From positions 2,294,001-2,358,000 of the forward strand of contig JANEZZ010000983.1 of assembly GCA_026122225.1 (NCBI GenBank): DNA of 64,000 nucleotides, read 5' to 3'. Made by a program: the position numbers and the translations under genes. Shown one piece after another: positions 43,202 through 54,195 of this stretch (its first letter is position 1; every line of letters begins with the position of its first letter). The notes beneath the pieces are model-generated. The model had not been told where the DNA came from, made no database searches, and worked only from the letters and a program-made list of their open reading frames with translations. Source of the DNA: Heloderma charlesbogerti. Its lineage: Eukaryota; Chordata; Lepidosauria; Squamata; Helodermatidae.

Positions 43202-44181
43202 TAGGGATGGCGAAGAATTTCTCCCCGAAACTTCGGGGAGCCGAGCGCCAACGTGTTCGGCCCCCTGAACAAGTTTCGGGGAGAAATCCTCCGAACCCCC
43301 CCCGCCCCCCGCACCCCCCCCCCCCGGGACGGGACTTACCTTTGCCGAATGTCCCTCCCGGCGGCGGGTCCGGCTGGCGGTTCGGCGGGTGTTCGAGCGG
43401 GGCGGGAGCGGCAGCCAGTCTTTCGACCGGCTGCCACAGCCGCCATTGCAATAAAAGAAAAAAAAAACGCCCCCTGATAGGCTACGTGACGATTAACGTA
43501 GCCTATCACGGCTAGATTTGCAAAGTCAGCCGTGATAGGCTACGTCAATCGTCACGTAGCCTATCACGAGTGACTTTAAAAAAAAAAAAAAAGTGTGTAC
43601 GGATAATGGCGGCCCCCATAGGGAGCCGCCATTCCCATTCCTTATTTGGTCGCTGTAGTCTACGTAAAGATTTACGTAGACTACGGCGAAAATAAGGGCA
43701 ACGCTATTTGTGTTGCCCTTATTTTCGCCGTAATCTATGTAAACATTTACGTAGACTACAGCGACTAAATAAGGAACGCGAATGGCGGCTCCCTATGGGG
43801 GCCGCCATTAGCGTACGCGCTTTTTTTTTTTTTTTTAAAGTCACCCGTGATAGGCTACGTGACGATTGACGTAGCCGATCACGGCTGACTTTGCAGATCT
43901 AGCCGTGATAGGCTACGTGAATCATCATGTAGCCTATCAGGGGGCTTTTTTTTTTTTTTTTAAACTTTCGCGTTCGCGGCCGGGCGAGGTGGGAAGCCTC
44001 CTCCCCGGCCTGAATTTCAGCCGGGCCGAGGTGGGAAGCCTCCCCCCCAGCCTGAATTTCAGCCGGGCTGAGGCGGTAAGCCTCCCCCCCCGGCCGGAAC
44101 TTCGCGGGGGGAGCAGTGAAGCTCCTCCCCCCCACCGCGAACGTCCTTCGAGGACAGGTAAGCGACTTTCGTCCACCCCTA
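43202..44181 (+). mobile_element. Palindromic hAT-like element, copy L (best long copy, 980 bp)
   Basis: Perfect 8-bp duplication CTTTGGAA at 43194-43201 and 44182-44189. Termini are TAGGGATGGCGAAGAATTTC and TTTCGTCCACCCCTA. The central inverted repeat runs from about 43465 to 43950 (arms near 240 bp), centred near 43704. Moving inward on each side come ACGCCCCCTGATAGG, a TACGT hairpin, TTTGCAAAGTCAGCC, a second hairpin, a 15-18 bp A or T run, CGTACGGATAATGGCGGC, CATAGGGAGCCGCCATT, CCTTATTTGGTCGCTGTAG, GTCTACGTAAAGATTTACGT and GGCGAAAATAAGGGCAACGC. Donors: minus AAAG|GTAAGT at 43334-43339, plus CAG|GTAAGC at 44158-44163. CpGs are mostly intact. Confidence 0.95.
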
Positions 44182-44189
44182 CTTTGGAA

Positions 44190-44955
44190 ATAAGTCTTCA
44201 TTGGGGCTGAACATCCATGATGCCAAAGGAGAAGCAGAGTGAGGGCTGGACCTGGGATAAGATTTCAGGGTGGAAACGACCCTGTTCTGAGTGCTGGTTG
44301 GAGTAGAAAGAGATAGAGGAAGTACACCCTTGATTTAAATATGATGTTAACTAATGATAGGTGACTCCTATATTTCTTAGTGAACACACCAAGAATAAAC
44401 AAGGAATAACATTTGAAGTTATAACATTTTATTTTAACAATATATTATCTATAACAATATATTACCCAGCAATCTTTACATTAATCCCTTGTGTATGTAT
44501 TCTGATCCCTGTTATAAATATTTTATCTTGGTTCTTGTTTAAGTTCTGACTCAGTTGTTGTAGATCAATCTAATGTCTAAACTATATTAACTAGGTTACT
44601 ACAAAAGAATATGTAATCAATAGAGTGTTTATTTTAACGAATTTAAATGGTGGCACTGGCTGCAGATTTTTTTTTTTAAGGAAATAGGGTACATTTATCA
44701 CATACTGACAATCTTGGTAGCACTCTAGGTGAGATTATAGGAAAACCAATCTCAGATTTTGATGGGCCTCCTTAGGGAAGGAATTCACAATTCACTGAGG
44801 GCAAGTATTTCACTATGAAGGAAGCCCAGTTTTGTGCCCTGCTCTGTTTCATGCATCAGACGTGTGGAACCAGAAGTAGGATTATCTGATGATATTAACA
44901 GGTAAGAAGAAGTCTCAAAGAGGCAGGAATGCTGAACCCAGGTCTACATACCAGA
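44190..44955. other. No gene seen
   Basis: Unassigned AT-rich DNA between copies L and M. Confidence 0.4.
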
Positions 44956-44965
44956 GATACATTTC

Positions 44966-45718
44966 TAGGGTTGATGGAGAATTTCTCCCCAAAACTTCGG
45001 GGGTCAAGCGCCAACGTGTTCGGCCCCCCCGAACAAGTTTCGGGGAGAAATTCTCTGCCCCCCCTGCCCCCTGCACCCCCCCCCCAGGACGGGACTTACC
45101 TTTGGCGAATGTTCCTCCCAGCGGCGGGTCCAGCCGGCGGTTCAGCGGGTCTTCGTCCGGGGCGGGAGCGGCAGCCGGTCTTTCGACCGGCTGCCGCCGC
45201 CGCCATTCCAATAAAAGAAGAAAAAAAACGCCCCCGTGATAGGCTACGTGATGATTAACGTAGCCTATCATGGCTAGATTTGCAAAGTCAGCCATGATAG
45301 GCTACGTAAATCGTCACGTAGCCTATCACAGGTGACTTAAAAAAAAAAAAAGCGCGTACGGATAATGGTGGCCCCCATAGGGAGCCGCCATTCCCGTTCC
45401 TTATTTGGTCGCTGTAGTCTACGTAAAGATTACATAGACTACGGCGAAAATAAGGGCAACGCTTATCTGACTTTGCAGATCTAGCCATGATAGGCTACGT
45501 TAATCGTCACGTAGCCTATCACGGGGGCGTTTTTGTTTTTTTTAACTTTTAATTTCACGGCCAGGCGAGACGAGGCGCCTCCTCCCTGGCCTGAATTTTG
45601 GCCAGGTGAGGCGGGAAGCCTCCCCCGCCGGCCTGAACTTCGCAGGGGGAGCAGCGAAGCACCTCCCCCCCACCGCGAAAAGCTGCGAGACCAGGTAAGT
45701 GACTTTCGTGCACCCCTA
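44966..45718 (+). mobile_element. Palindromic hAT-like element, copy M (internal deletion, 753 bp)
   Basis: Flanks TACATTTC (44958-44965) and TACTTTTC (45719-45726) match at 7 of 8. Termini are TAGGGTTGATGGAGAATTTC and TTTCGTGCACCCCTA. It follows copy L closely until AATAAGGGCAACGC at about 45460, where it jumps to CTGACTTTGCAGATCTAGCC. The right half of the core is therefore missing, about 230 bp relative to L. Donors: minus AAAG|GTAAGT at 45094-45099, plus CAG|GTAAGT at 45695-45700. Confidence 0.9.
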
Positions 45719-45729
45719 TACTTTTCCAA

Positions 45730-47060
45730 ATAGCATATCTAGCAAGCTACATTTGAATGCAGTTCTTACTGCTATCTAAGAAACAGCTCAGTGTGACCTA
45801 CTAGGAATTATGATAGGTCCTTCTGTGTGCTGTGTATTGAAAAGGTCAACAGCTGTTCTGCTAATTTGAGTCACAGATGCTGGAATGGCTTGAAAGGTCT
45901 AAAAAGGAAGGATTCAAGCCTGGGTTACATATAAAAAAAAGATGCTATTAGAACACATAATTCTAGATTTCAATTATGTGCTTAATCCACCCACCCCTCT
46001 TCCCACCTGAAAGCTATGTCTAGACACATAGAACCCTTTTGGATAGCACTGCCAATTCCAGGTCCTGAAACTGTGTTGTTGTTTTTTACCATAAAAAGGT
46101 AAAATCTACCAGATGCAGTTTTTCTGATGATTGCAGCACTGTAATGGGCACACTAAATTACATTTTATGAACTCTTAATGGTACAGGAGCCAACTCTAGG
46201 CATTAGGACTAGCAATCCCACTCTTGGGTTTAGCAAATTTAAGTATGGGTGTGAGTTGCAAAGGTAGCCTCTACTGCGCTTCTTTTCCATTGCAAAATTA
46301 ATTATTAATTATTTATGTAATATATTTCTACATATCTAAAAATGTCTAGGTAGTTTACGAAGTTACAAACATGAATGTAAAGCAACAATGCAAGCATAAA
46401 AGTGACCAATAACAAAAAAGTTAAAAGTCAGAATTTAAAATGATCAGGATATATACAGTGCCTGGTTGAATAAAAACAAGCAAGCAAAATGTCTTTGACT
46501 GGCACTTAAAGGAAAGAAAATTGGTGCTCCATCAATGCCAGCTTGGGATTGAGAGGGGGGGCTCTTGGGAAAGATATCTATATGGACCCCCTCCCTCAGT
46601 GAATCTATCTTGTCACTTTTGGGAATATTGCAACCTCATCTGCAAGTTACTGGAAGGGGGCAGTGTTGCAGTTAGGTAGTTCATGGGAATGTTGACCACA
46701 GCTAGACTTAGGATCTCTACAGCCTACAATGTGGTTTCCTGTGATTTCTTCCTTTTGCTCCTCCCCTTCCTTCACCCCTCACCCCTCTCTCTGTTTTCCT
46801 CCATTGCTGGGAGCATATGTGTTTGCTCTCTTGCTCCTGCCAGTGTAACAGAACACCAAATAGACTGAACAAGCATTTTTGAAACCCTATTCTCTGAACC
46901 TGCATTGTATATGCAAAAATATTTATGAGTAAAACTGTTTTTTTCACTAAAGAAAGGTGTGGTCTCCTTTTATTGTTCTCAGATAGCCTGTCTGCATGTG
47001 GGAGTGGTAAATGTTCATTCTGTTGTTTTGCCTTTTGTTTTTGTTGGTTTGCTTTTGTTT
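45730..47060. other. No gene seen
   Basis: Unassigned. 46290-46510 resembles a degraded antisense LINE tail (ATTATTTATGTAATATATTTC, GTAGTTTACGAAGTTACAAA). Nothing supports an exon. Confidence 0.4.
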
Positions 47061-47073
47061 TCTCTGCTAATTT

Positions 47074-47595
47074 TAGAGGTGTATGGTTTCCCTCCCGTCC
47101 ATTCAGATGGGGAATCCGCCCGGGGGGGGGAAGCGATCCATTCCCCCCCCCCAATGAATCCTCCAGAGTGGCTCTGCTCCATGAGGATTCTGTGGAGCCG
47201 CCCAGCTTGAGGGCCGCTTACCTGCTGGACCCGTCCCGTTCTCCTCCGCACTGATTGCCATTAAAAAAAATAAAAATAGCGATCAGCAGGTTATGCCCAT
47301 AGACTTATACGCAAACTAGAGCCGTGAATCTTGTGTATAAGTCTATGTGTCCATAGACTTATACGCAAGATTCACGGCTCTAGTTTGGGTATAAGTCTAT
47401 GGGCACATCCTGCCCATCGCCATTAAAAAAAAATGGCGATTGGCACAGAGGCAAACAGGATGCGTCCAGGAGCAAGCAGCTGGAGCCGTTCCACGTGGAA
47501 TCCTCCTCAAATGGAGATAAGTGGGGCTGATCCGCTGTGGATTCCGGAGGCTGGATTCTCATTTGAATCCTTGGCGGATTTCTCGGCAATCCCTA
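47074..47595 (+). mobile_element. Palindromic hAT-like element N, different hairpin sequence (522 bp)
   Basis: Perfect 8-bp duplication GCTAATTT at 47066-47073 and 47596-47603. Termini are TAGAGGTGTATGG and CTCGGCAATCCCTA. The core at about 47285-47410 is again a palindrome of palindromes, but the repeated word is CATAGACTTATACGCAA instead of GATAGGCTACGTAAA. Its arms enclose CTAGAGCCGTGAATCTTG and its complement. The minus-strand donor CAG|GTAAGC is at 47216-47221. The right donor has decayed to GATAAGT near 47516. The plan is the same but the stem sequence is unrelated, so architecture rather than sequence is conserved. Confidence 0.88.
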
Positions 47596-47604
47596 GCTAA
47601 TTTC

Positions 47605-48045
47605 CTTTCTAACAAGAGGCATCATTACTAAATAATCCCATCACTCACCACCATTGTCACCAACTGCTATTGCTCCTCATTCTCATCACTGCTGCCACCT
47701 GTTTTCTTGACAGGCAGAAAGCCAATGAGCAAGTTGGCAGAGGCATCTGCTGCTCTTCCCTCCAGTTCGGTCCAGGGTGAGAGGCAGGTGAACAAGCAGG
47801 TTGCAATCATGAAGAGGAGGAACAAGTCCATGGGGCTCTTGTCTGTGGGCCCCTGCTGGAGTGTGGGACCTCAGCAGGTGCCTGACCATGCCTATGCTTG
47901 ATGCTGGTCCTGTGCTCCATGGCTTTAACATCAGCCACCACCCCGTGTTTTGTTTTGTTTTTGCTTGGTTTGCCATATTGCCCGATGACGAGTTCTGAAG
48001 AACACACAAGTTTGAACAGTATTTTGTGACCTCCACACTGATACA
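47605..48045. other. No gene seen
   Basis: Unassigned between element N and the antisense L2. Confidence 0.4.
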
Positions 48046-48049
48046 GATT

Positions 48050-48660
48050 TTAGCACTTTTATTTTGTCCAACACAGCTACTCTTGTTCTTTGTGCTCCCT
48101 AGGGACCATTGGGTACCATGGCTAAAAAAGCCTTCTCTCTTATTAAAACAGAGCTCATCTCTGACAAATGTGCACAGAGGTTGGTAGCATGGGAGGAGAT
48201 GCTTCCTCAAAGACTTGGGCCTGAAACTATTTAGAGCTTTTGAAGGAAGCACCAGTATTTTGAATTGGTTCCAGAAGTGAATAGGCAGCCAGTGACGTTC
48301 TCTCAAAATTGGTGAGATATTGTCCAAGTGAGCAGTGCCAGTCAAAACTCTGGCTGCCACATTCTACACCAAATGGAGCTTCTGAACCATTTTCACAGGC
48401 AGCCCCATATATAATGCAGTAATCCCAAGAGGAAGCAATCAGTGCATGGATAACCATGGCTACACTAGCTGTGTCTGAACTAATATATGGATTTGTCAAG
48501 AGCATCCACGTATTAAGTGTCAGCTTCCACATTAGCCTATATCGGAGGAATGATGAACAATAAATGCAGAAGTTATGATGCAAAGATGGAGTACAAGAAT
48601 GAGAATCCATTAGGCAGCATAAGAGATTCATGTTTTCTTCAACCATTTACAAATGCTGTT
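48050..48660 (-). mobile_element. L2-type LINE 3' portion, antisense
   Basis: The minus-strand translation reads AARVLTGTAHLDNISPILRE, HWLPIHFWNQFKILVLPSKA and, in a second frame, VAMVIHALIASSWDYC upstream. These are the same conserved blocks as the sense copy at 40365-41345 (VIHALVTSRLDYC, NAAARVLVGAR). At least one frameshift near 48360 joins them. It is older and more diverged than the 40-kb copy. Confidence 0.85.
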
Positions 48661-48661
48661 A

Positions 48662-50310
48662 AAACCTCTGGCAGTGCTTTTTGACCTTGAGCTATTCTGT
48701 CTCCATATCTGTGAGTGGGCTGCAATATTTATTTGCTTTTGAAGGCTGGTTTTCCAAATGTACTCTCCCAGGCCTTTTTCCTGGCGGTGGCCAAATGTCA
48801 GCATCTCATCCATTTGAGTTGCTTGGTTTTATTGTCCTCTGTTGTGCTGCATTCTAAGGCTGCCTGAGCACTTGGTTAGTTTATAACCAGACTTGCTCAA
48901 ATGAAAGTGTGACAAAGCAAAGATGGATATTTCAGCTGGTGGTAGCACTTACTTTGAGGGAATGGGGAGCAATGGGGAAAAAGGCAGAATAACTGTTTGT
49001 GTTGCAACTACTCATTACAAAGCCAATGATACCGTGTGGCCCACATGATTAAAACACCCAAACATCTATAACAGTTATGAATTCAGTAAGTGTGGCAGAA
49101 CAAATGTAACTAGCTGAAATCTATCAGAGACAGGAGTTTCCACCATAATCTTTGGCACTATCCGTGGTTCCAGGCTGAGGGAAGGGGAGAAAGCAATGAC
49201 AGCTCAGGCGCATCGAACTATTGCTGGAGCTCTGTGGTTTCTTGAAGGAAAGACACTGTTCAAATTAAAATGGAATCATAAACTGTGAAATGAAATAAGG
49301 CTGCAATCCTAAACATGTTTACTTGACATTTAACCCCATCAAAATCAGTCGGACGTACTTCAGAGAAAATAAGTTCTGGATGGGAGCATTAGGCTGTAAT
49401 CCTATACCTACTTACCTGGGAGTAAGCCCAACTGAACTCAATGGGATTTATTTCTGACTGGACATATATAGGTTTGTGCTATTAATGTAAAATATATCAT
49501 TATTTCTCTTTCAGAAATCTAACATCTGGTTTCACAACTGGCCACTATCCTGGAAGAACAGGCAGAATTCCTCATAGGGATTTCTTTGCATCCTTTATAA
49601 GGCAAATATTTTAGTATTCCTGTGGAGCTCCCCACTCTTTCAGAAACATACCAAATGTCATCTGAAGAAGGTACAGTGTGAATCGATTGCCCCTTTGTCT
49701 GGACCAGTCCTTATACAAAAACTCAAATGCTGAATATTTTAATAGCTTCTGAAAAATTAAGCAATATGTTTGTGGTATATATCCCCCATTTTGTGTTCAA
49801 TTTCTCACAGAAACTTACAAATTATACAGCAGTGTTGGAAATGATAGCTGAAGTCATTTGTTAGGTCCAAGAGTCTAATCTAATGTGTGTATGTGATCAA
49901 CTAAAAGCTTTTTCAATTTCTTTGCCAGTACAATTAAAGCCCCAAACACAGCCATTGAACTAGAAGTACATATATTTTTTATAAGTGCCAAAAAGGTTAG
50001 TGCCACAGTGGTCAGTTTTAAACTAAATGACATTCCAAAAATCTATCTATCTGCCAGTTCCCAACATTCTGAACCACACCCAACATCTTTTCACACAGAA
50101 TGGTGCTATGCAGATAGATGCAGGCTTGATGGGGCTATGCAGATAAGTGTAGGCCCTGGGGTCACCAGGGTTAAAAGAACAGGTATACTTCCCACCGGTT
50201 TACTTTCTCCATTCAGTAATTCTGGGTGTCATTCATTAATACTGGAGAGAAATAAAATGATTCATTGAGGAACACATTGCGGTGAGACCATAACCTGATG
50301 TTGCATCTTT
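48662..50310. other. No gene seen; one worn repeat
   Basis: Holds a copy of the squamate GCAATCCT repeat at 49300-49480 (GGCTGCAATCCTAAACATG, CTGGGAGTAAGCCCAACTG, CTCAATGGGATTTATTTCTG). The rest is unassigned. Confidence 0.5.
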
Positions 50311-50351
50311 CCATTCTGGAATGGTTCTTGTTGTTGTTCAGTCGTTAAGTC

Positions 50352-50992
50352 TAGGGATGTTAGAGAATTCCACCACGGATCCCAGGGGGGCTGAATTCCA
50401 GTGAATTTGGCCCCCCGGAATCCGTGGTGGAATGGAACCCCCCACCCCTCCACCCCGCGAAAGCCCCGAGAAACGGAGCCTACCTGGCTGTGGCTCCGGC
50501 TGCGGATTAGGTTCCGACGGTGGCAGCGGTGGCAGCGGTGGCAGCGGCTCCGGCTGCTACCAGGCTGCTGCAGATGCAAATGGCATCCTGAGTAGGGGAC
50601 ACCATTTGCCTCCCTATGGTATGTAGCCTATCTCGACTAAAGCAGGGACGCGAATGACATAGGGGACGCCATTTGCATCCCTGCTTTAGCTGTGATAGGC
50701 TATGTAAATATTTACGTAGCCTATCATGGGCTCCCATAGGGACACAAATAGCGTCCCCCTACTCAGGATGCCATTTGCGTCCACAGCAGCCCGGCAGCGG
50801 CTGGAGGCCCCGCTGCAGGTTGGCCTGGCCAGCGGCTCCACAGCCTGGCCACAGAGCGGAGCCGGATGGGCAGGATTCCGGGGGGGAGGAACAGATCACC
50901 TCCCCCCCATCGAGGATTTTGGGGGGAGGGACGGATCCCCCCCACCGTGGATGTCCCTGGACAAAACCAGGTAAGTGTTTCGTACATCCCTA
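50352..50992 (+). mobile_element. Palindromic hAT-like element, copy O, inserted in BovB (641 bp)
   Basis: Perfect 8-bp duplication GTTAAGTC at 50344-50351 and 50993-51000, made of BovB tail sequence. Removing the element restores the continuous tail TTCAGTCGTTAAGTCGTGTC. Termini are TAGGGATGTTAGAGAATTCC and GTTTCGTACATCCCTA. The core has CAAATGGCATCC/CGCCATTTGC and GATAGGCTATGTAAATATT hairpins. One hairpin has lost its left half near 50617 (GGTATGTAGCCTATCTCG). Donors: minus CAG|GTAGGC at 50478-50483 and plus CAG|GTAAGT at 50971-50976. The arm has (GGTGGCAGC)n repeats near 50519. Confidence 0.95.
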
Positions 50993-51019
50993 GTTAAGTC
51001 GTGTCTGACTCTTCGTGAC

Positions 51020-52390
51020 CCCATGGACCATAGCATGCCAGGCCTTCCTGTCCTCCGCTCTCTCCCGCAGTGTGCTCAAGTTCATATTCATTGCATTGGT
51101 GATGCTATCTAGCCATCTCATCCTCTGCCGTCCCCTTCTCCTTTTGCCTTCAAACTTCCCCAGCATCAGGGTCTTTTCCAGTGACTTTTCTCTTCGCATT
51201 AGGTGGCCAAAAGATTTGAGCTTCAGCTTCAGTATCGGTCCTTCCAATGAGCACTCAGGGTTGATTTCCTTTAGGATTGACTGATCTGACCTCCTTGCAG
51301 TCCAGGCAACTCATAAGAGTCTTCTCCAGCACCACAGTTCGAAGGCATCAGTTCTTCAGTGCTCAGCCTTCCTTATAGTCCAGCTCTCACAGCTATACAT
51401 TACTACTGGGGAAACCATACCTTTGATTATACGGACCTTTGTCGGCAAGGTAATGTCTCTGCTTCTTACTATGCTGTCTAGGTTTGCCATAGCTTTCCTC
51501 CCAAGGAGCAAGCATCTTTTAATTTCATGGCTACAGTCACCATCTGTGGTGATCTTGGAGCCCAAGAAAGTAAAATCTGTCACTGCTTCCATTTCTTCCC
51601 CTTCTATATGCCAGGAAGTGATGGGGCCAGATGCCATGATCTTTGTTTTTTTAATGTTGAGTTTCAAACCAGCTTTTGCACTCTCCACTTTCACCCTCAA
51701 CAAGAGGCTCTTGAGATCCTCTTCGCTATCTGCCATTAGATTAGGGTGGTATCGTCTGCATATCGGAGGTTGTTGATAATTCTCCCGGCAATCTTAATTC
51801 CAACCTGTGATTCATCCAACCCAGCATTTCCCATGATGTACTCTGCATATAAGTAAAATAAGCAGGGCGACAATATGCAGCCTTGTCATACTCCTTTCCC
51901 AATTTTGAACCACTCGGTTGTTCCATGTCTGATTCTTACTGTTGCTTCTTGACCCTCGTACAGGTTTCTCAGGAGAAGGTAAGGTGGTCTGGTACTCCCA
52001 TCACTTTAAGAATTTGCCACATTTTGTTGTGATCCACACAATCAAAGGCTTTAGCGTAGTCAATGAAGCAGAAATAGACATTTTTCTGGAATTCTCTTGC
52101 TTTCTCCATGATGCAGCGAATGTTGGCGATTTGATCTCTAGTTCCTCTGCCTCTTCGAAACCCAGCTTGTACTTCTGGTAGTTCTTGGTTCACATACTGC
52201 TGAAGACTAGCTTGTAGGATTTTGAGCATCACCTTGCTGGCATGTGAAATAAGCACAATTGTACGGTAGTTTGAACATACTTTGGCGTTGCCCTTCTTTG
52301 GAATTGGAATGTAAACTGACCTTTTCCAGTCTTGTGGCCACTGTTGAGTGTTCCAAATTTGTTGGCATATTGAGTGCAGCACTTCAACAG
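51020..52390 (-). pseudogene. BovB reverse transcriptase region (broken)
   Basis: Encodes the RTE-clade reverse transcriptase used for target-primed copying. Motifs seen in order on the minus strand: IPIPKKGNAKVCSNYRTIVL (fingers), LPEVQAGFRRGRGTRDQI, FCFIDYAKAFDCVDH (motif A with its catalytic aspartate), the YADD box at 51751-51762, KLNIKKTKIMASGP, and the C-terminal LMRREKSLEKTLMLGK. Immediately after YADD the sequence ATTAGATTAG (51735-51744) is a 5-bp tandem duplication that shifts the frame. Downstream segments continue in other frames. The enzyme is inactive at this locus. Confidence 0.9.
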
Positions 52391-52399
52391 CATCATCTT

Positions 52400-53290
52400 T
52401 TAGGATTTTAAATAGCTCAGCTGGAATACTGTCATCTCCGCTAGCTTTGTTGTTACTAATGCTTCCTAAGGCCCACTTGACTTCACTCTCAAGGATGTCC
52501 GGCTCAAGTTCAGTGACCGCACTATCATGGCTATCAGGGACATTAAGATCTTTCCTATATAGTTCTTCTGTGTATTCTTTCCACCTCTTCTTAATCTCAT
52601 CTGCTTCTTAGGTCCCTGCCTTCTTTGTCCTTTATCATGCCTGCCTTTGCACAAAACATTCCCTTGAGATCTCCAATTTTCTTGAAAAGATCTCTAGTCT
52701 TTCCCATTCTATTGTTTCCCTCGATTTCTTTGCATTGTTCATTTCAGAAGGCCTTCTTGTCTCTCCTTGCTATTCTCTGGAAATCTGCATTCAGTTGGAT
52801 ATATCTTCCCCTTTCTCCCTTGCTTTTCACTTCCCTTCTTTCCTCAGCTACTTGTAAAGCCTCATCAGACAGCCACTTTGCTTTCTTGCATTTCTTTTTC
52901 TTTGGGATGGATTTCGTTGCTGCCTCCTAAACAATGTTATGGACCTCCATCCATAGTTCCTCAGGCACTCTGTCTATCAGGTCTAATCCCTTAAATCTAT
53001 TTGTCACCTCCACTGTATATTCATAAGGGGTATGATTTAGGTCATACCTGACCTAGAGCTTCTCCCTCTTTCGCTGCAAGGTACATAATCAATCTGATTT
53101 CGATATTGACAATCTGCTGGTGATGTCCATGTGTAGAGTTGCCTCTTGTGCTGTTGGAAAGTGTTTGCTATGATCAGCGTGTTCTCTTGGCAAAACTCTA
53201 TTAGCCTTTGTCCTGCTTCATTTTGTACACCAAGGCCATGCTTGCCTGTTATCCCGGTGATTTCTTGACTTCCTACTCTAGCTTTCCAAT
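52400..53290 (-). pseudogene. BovB connector region (broken)
   Basis: Links the endonuclease and reverse-transcriptase domains of the same element. The minus strand still spells BovB-like phrases such as the codons for LGVQNEAGQRLIEFC near 53215, but in several frames with stops. No intact frame longer than about 60 codons remains. Confidence 0.75.
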
Positions 53291-53293
53291 CCC

Positions 53294-53782
53294 CTATGAT
53301 GAAGAGGGCATCTTTTTTGTTAGTTCTAGAAGCTGTAGATCTTCATAGAACCGATCAACCTCAGCTTCTTCAGTCTCATTGGTTGGGGCATAGACTTGAA
53401 TTACTGTGATGTTGAATGGTTTGCCTTGGATTCGTACTGAGATCATTTTATCGTTTTTGAGATTGTACCCCAGTACTGCTTTTCCCACCCTTTTATTGAC
53501 TATGAGTGCTACTCCATTTCTTCTAAGGGATTCTTGCCCACAGTAGTAGATATAATGGTCACCTGAATTAAATTCACCCATGCTTGTCCATTTTAGTTCG
53601 CTGATTCCCAAGATGTCGATGTTCAATCTTGCCATCTCATGTTTGACCACCTCCAGCTTACCTTGATTCATTGAGCTGACATTCCAGGTTTCTAAACAAT
53701 ATTGTTCTTTACAGCATTGGATTTTCTTTTCACCACCAGACACATCCACAGCTGAGTGTCCTTTTGGCTTTGGCCCAGCCAC
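53294..53782 (-). pseudogene. BovB APE-type endonuclease domain (truncated frame)
   Basis: This is the apurinic-like endonuclease that nicks target DNA for RTE-clade LINEs. Visible motifs are LETWNVSSMNQGKLEVV near the start, INILGISELKW-type text (here LNIDILGISELKW, with the catalytic glutamate), GVALIVNKRVGKAVLGY, and FNITVIQVYAPTNE with the conserved VYAPT. The frame ends early at a six-A run near 53310, after which the expected continuation (a GDWKARVG-like block) appears in another frame. The upstream 5' part lies at 53783-54085. Confidence 0.88.
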
Positions 53783-54195
53783 TTCACTCTTTCTGGCGCT
53801 ACTTCCCTCTGCTCTTCCCCAGTAGTTTTTTGGACAACTTCTGACCTGAGGGGCTCATCCTCTGGCGTCATATCTTTTAGCTTTGTGATACGTTCCATGG
53901 GGTTTTCTTGACAGGAATACTGGAGTGGGTTGCTATTTCCTTCTCTAGTGGACCACATTTTGTCAGAACTCTCCGCCATGACCTGTCCGTCTTGGGTGGC
54001 CCTGCATGGCATAGCTTATGGCTTCACTGAGTTATGCAAGCCCCTTGGCTATAACCAGGTAGTGATCCATGAAGGGGCTGGAATGGTAGCCACCTTTTTT
54101 TTTTCAGGCAGTGCTTCAAAATGATAGAACATATGGGACATTCTGGGTAATCTAAAATCTGGTTCATAACATCTGGTAATCTAACACTTGCTCTA

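Larger units (their letters stand above)
50325..54090 (-). mobile_element. BovB (RTE) LINE, near full length, antisense, broken
   Basis: Read on the minus strand it starts near 54085 with GATCACTACCTGGTTATAGC and CCATGCAGGGCCACCCAAG, the usual BovB 5' region. It then passes through endonuclease, reverse transcriptase and C-terminal segments and ends at 50325 in a GTTGTTGTTCAG-type tail. Without the 641-bp insertion (copy O) it is about 3.1 kb, close to the usual BovB length. Frameshifts and stops break the coding region, including a changed A-run near 53310 and a 5-bp tandem duplication at 51735-51744. It cannot be active. The C-terminal segment matches the fragment at 1-260. Confidence 0.93.

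Noticed and set aside
47686..48360. 224-codon minus-strand frame that could suggest a host gene
   Set aside because: Its first hundred codons are the L2 reverse-transcriptase C-terminus (AARVLTGTAHLDNISPILRE...). The rest is a chance extension into unassigned DNA.
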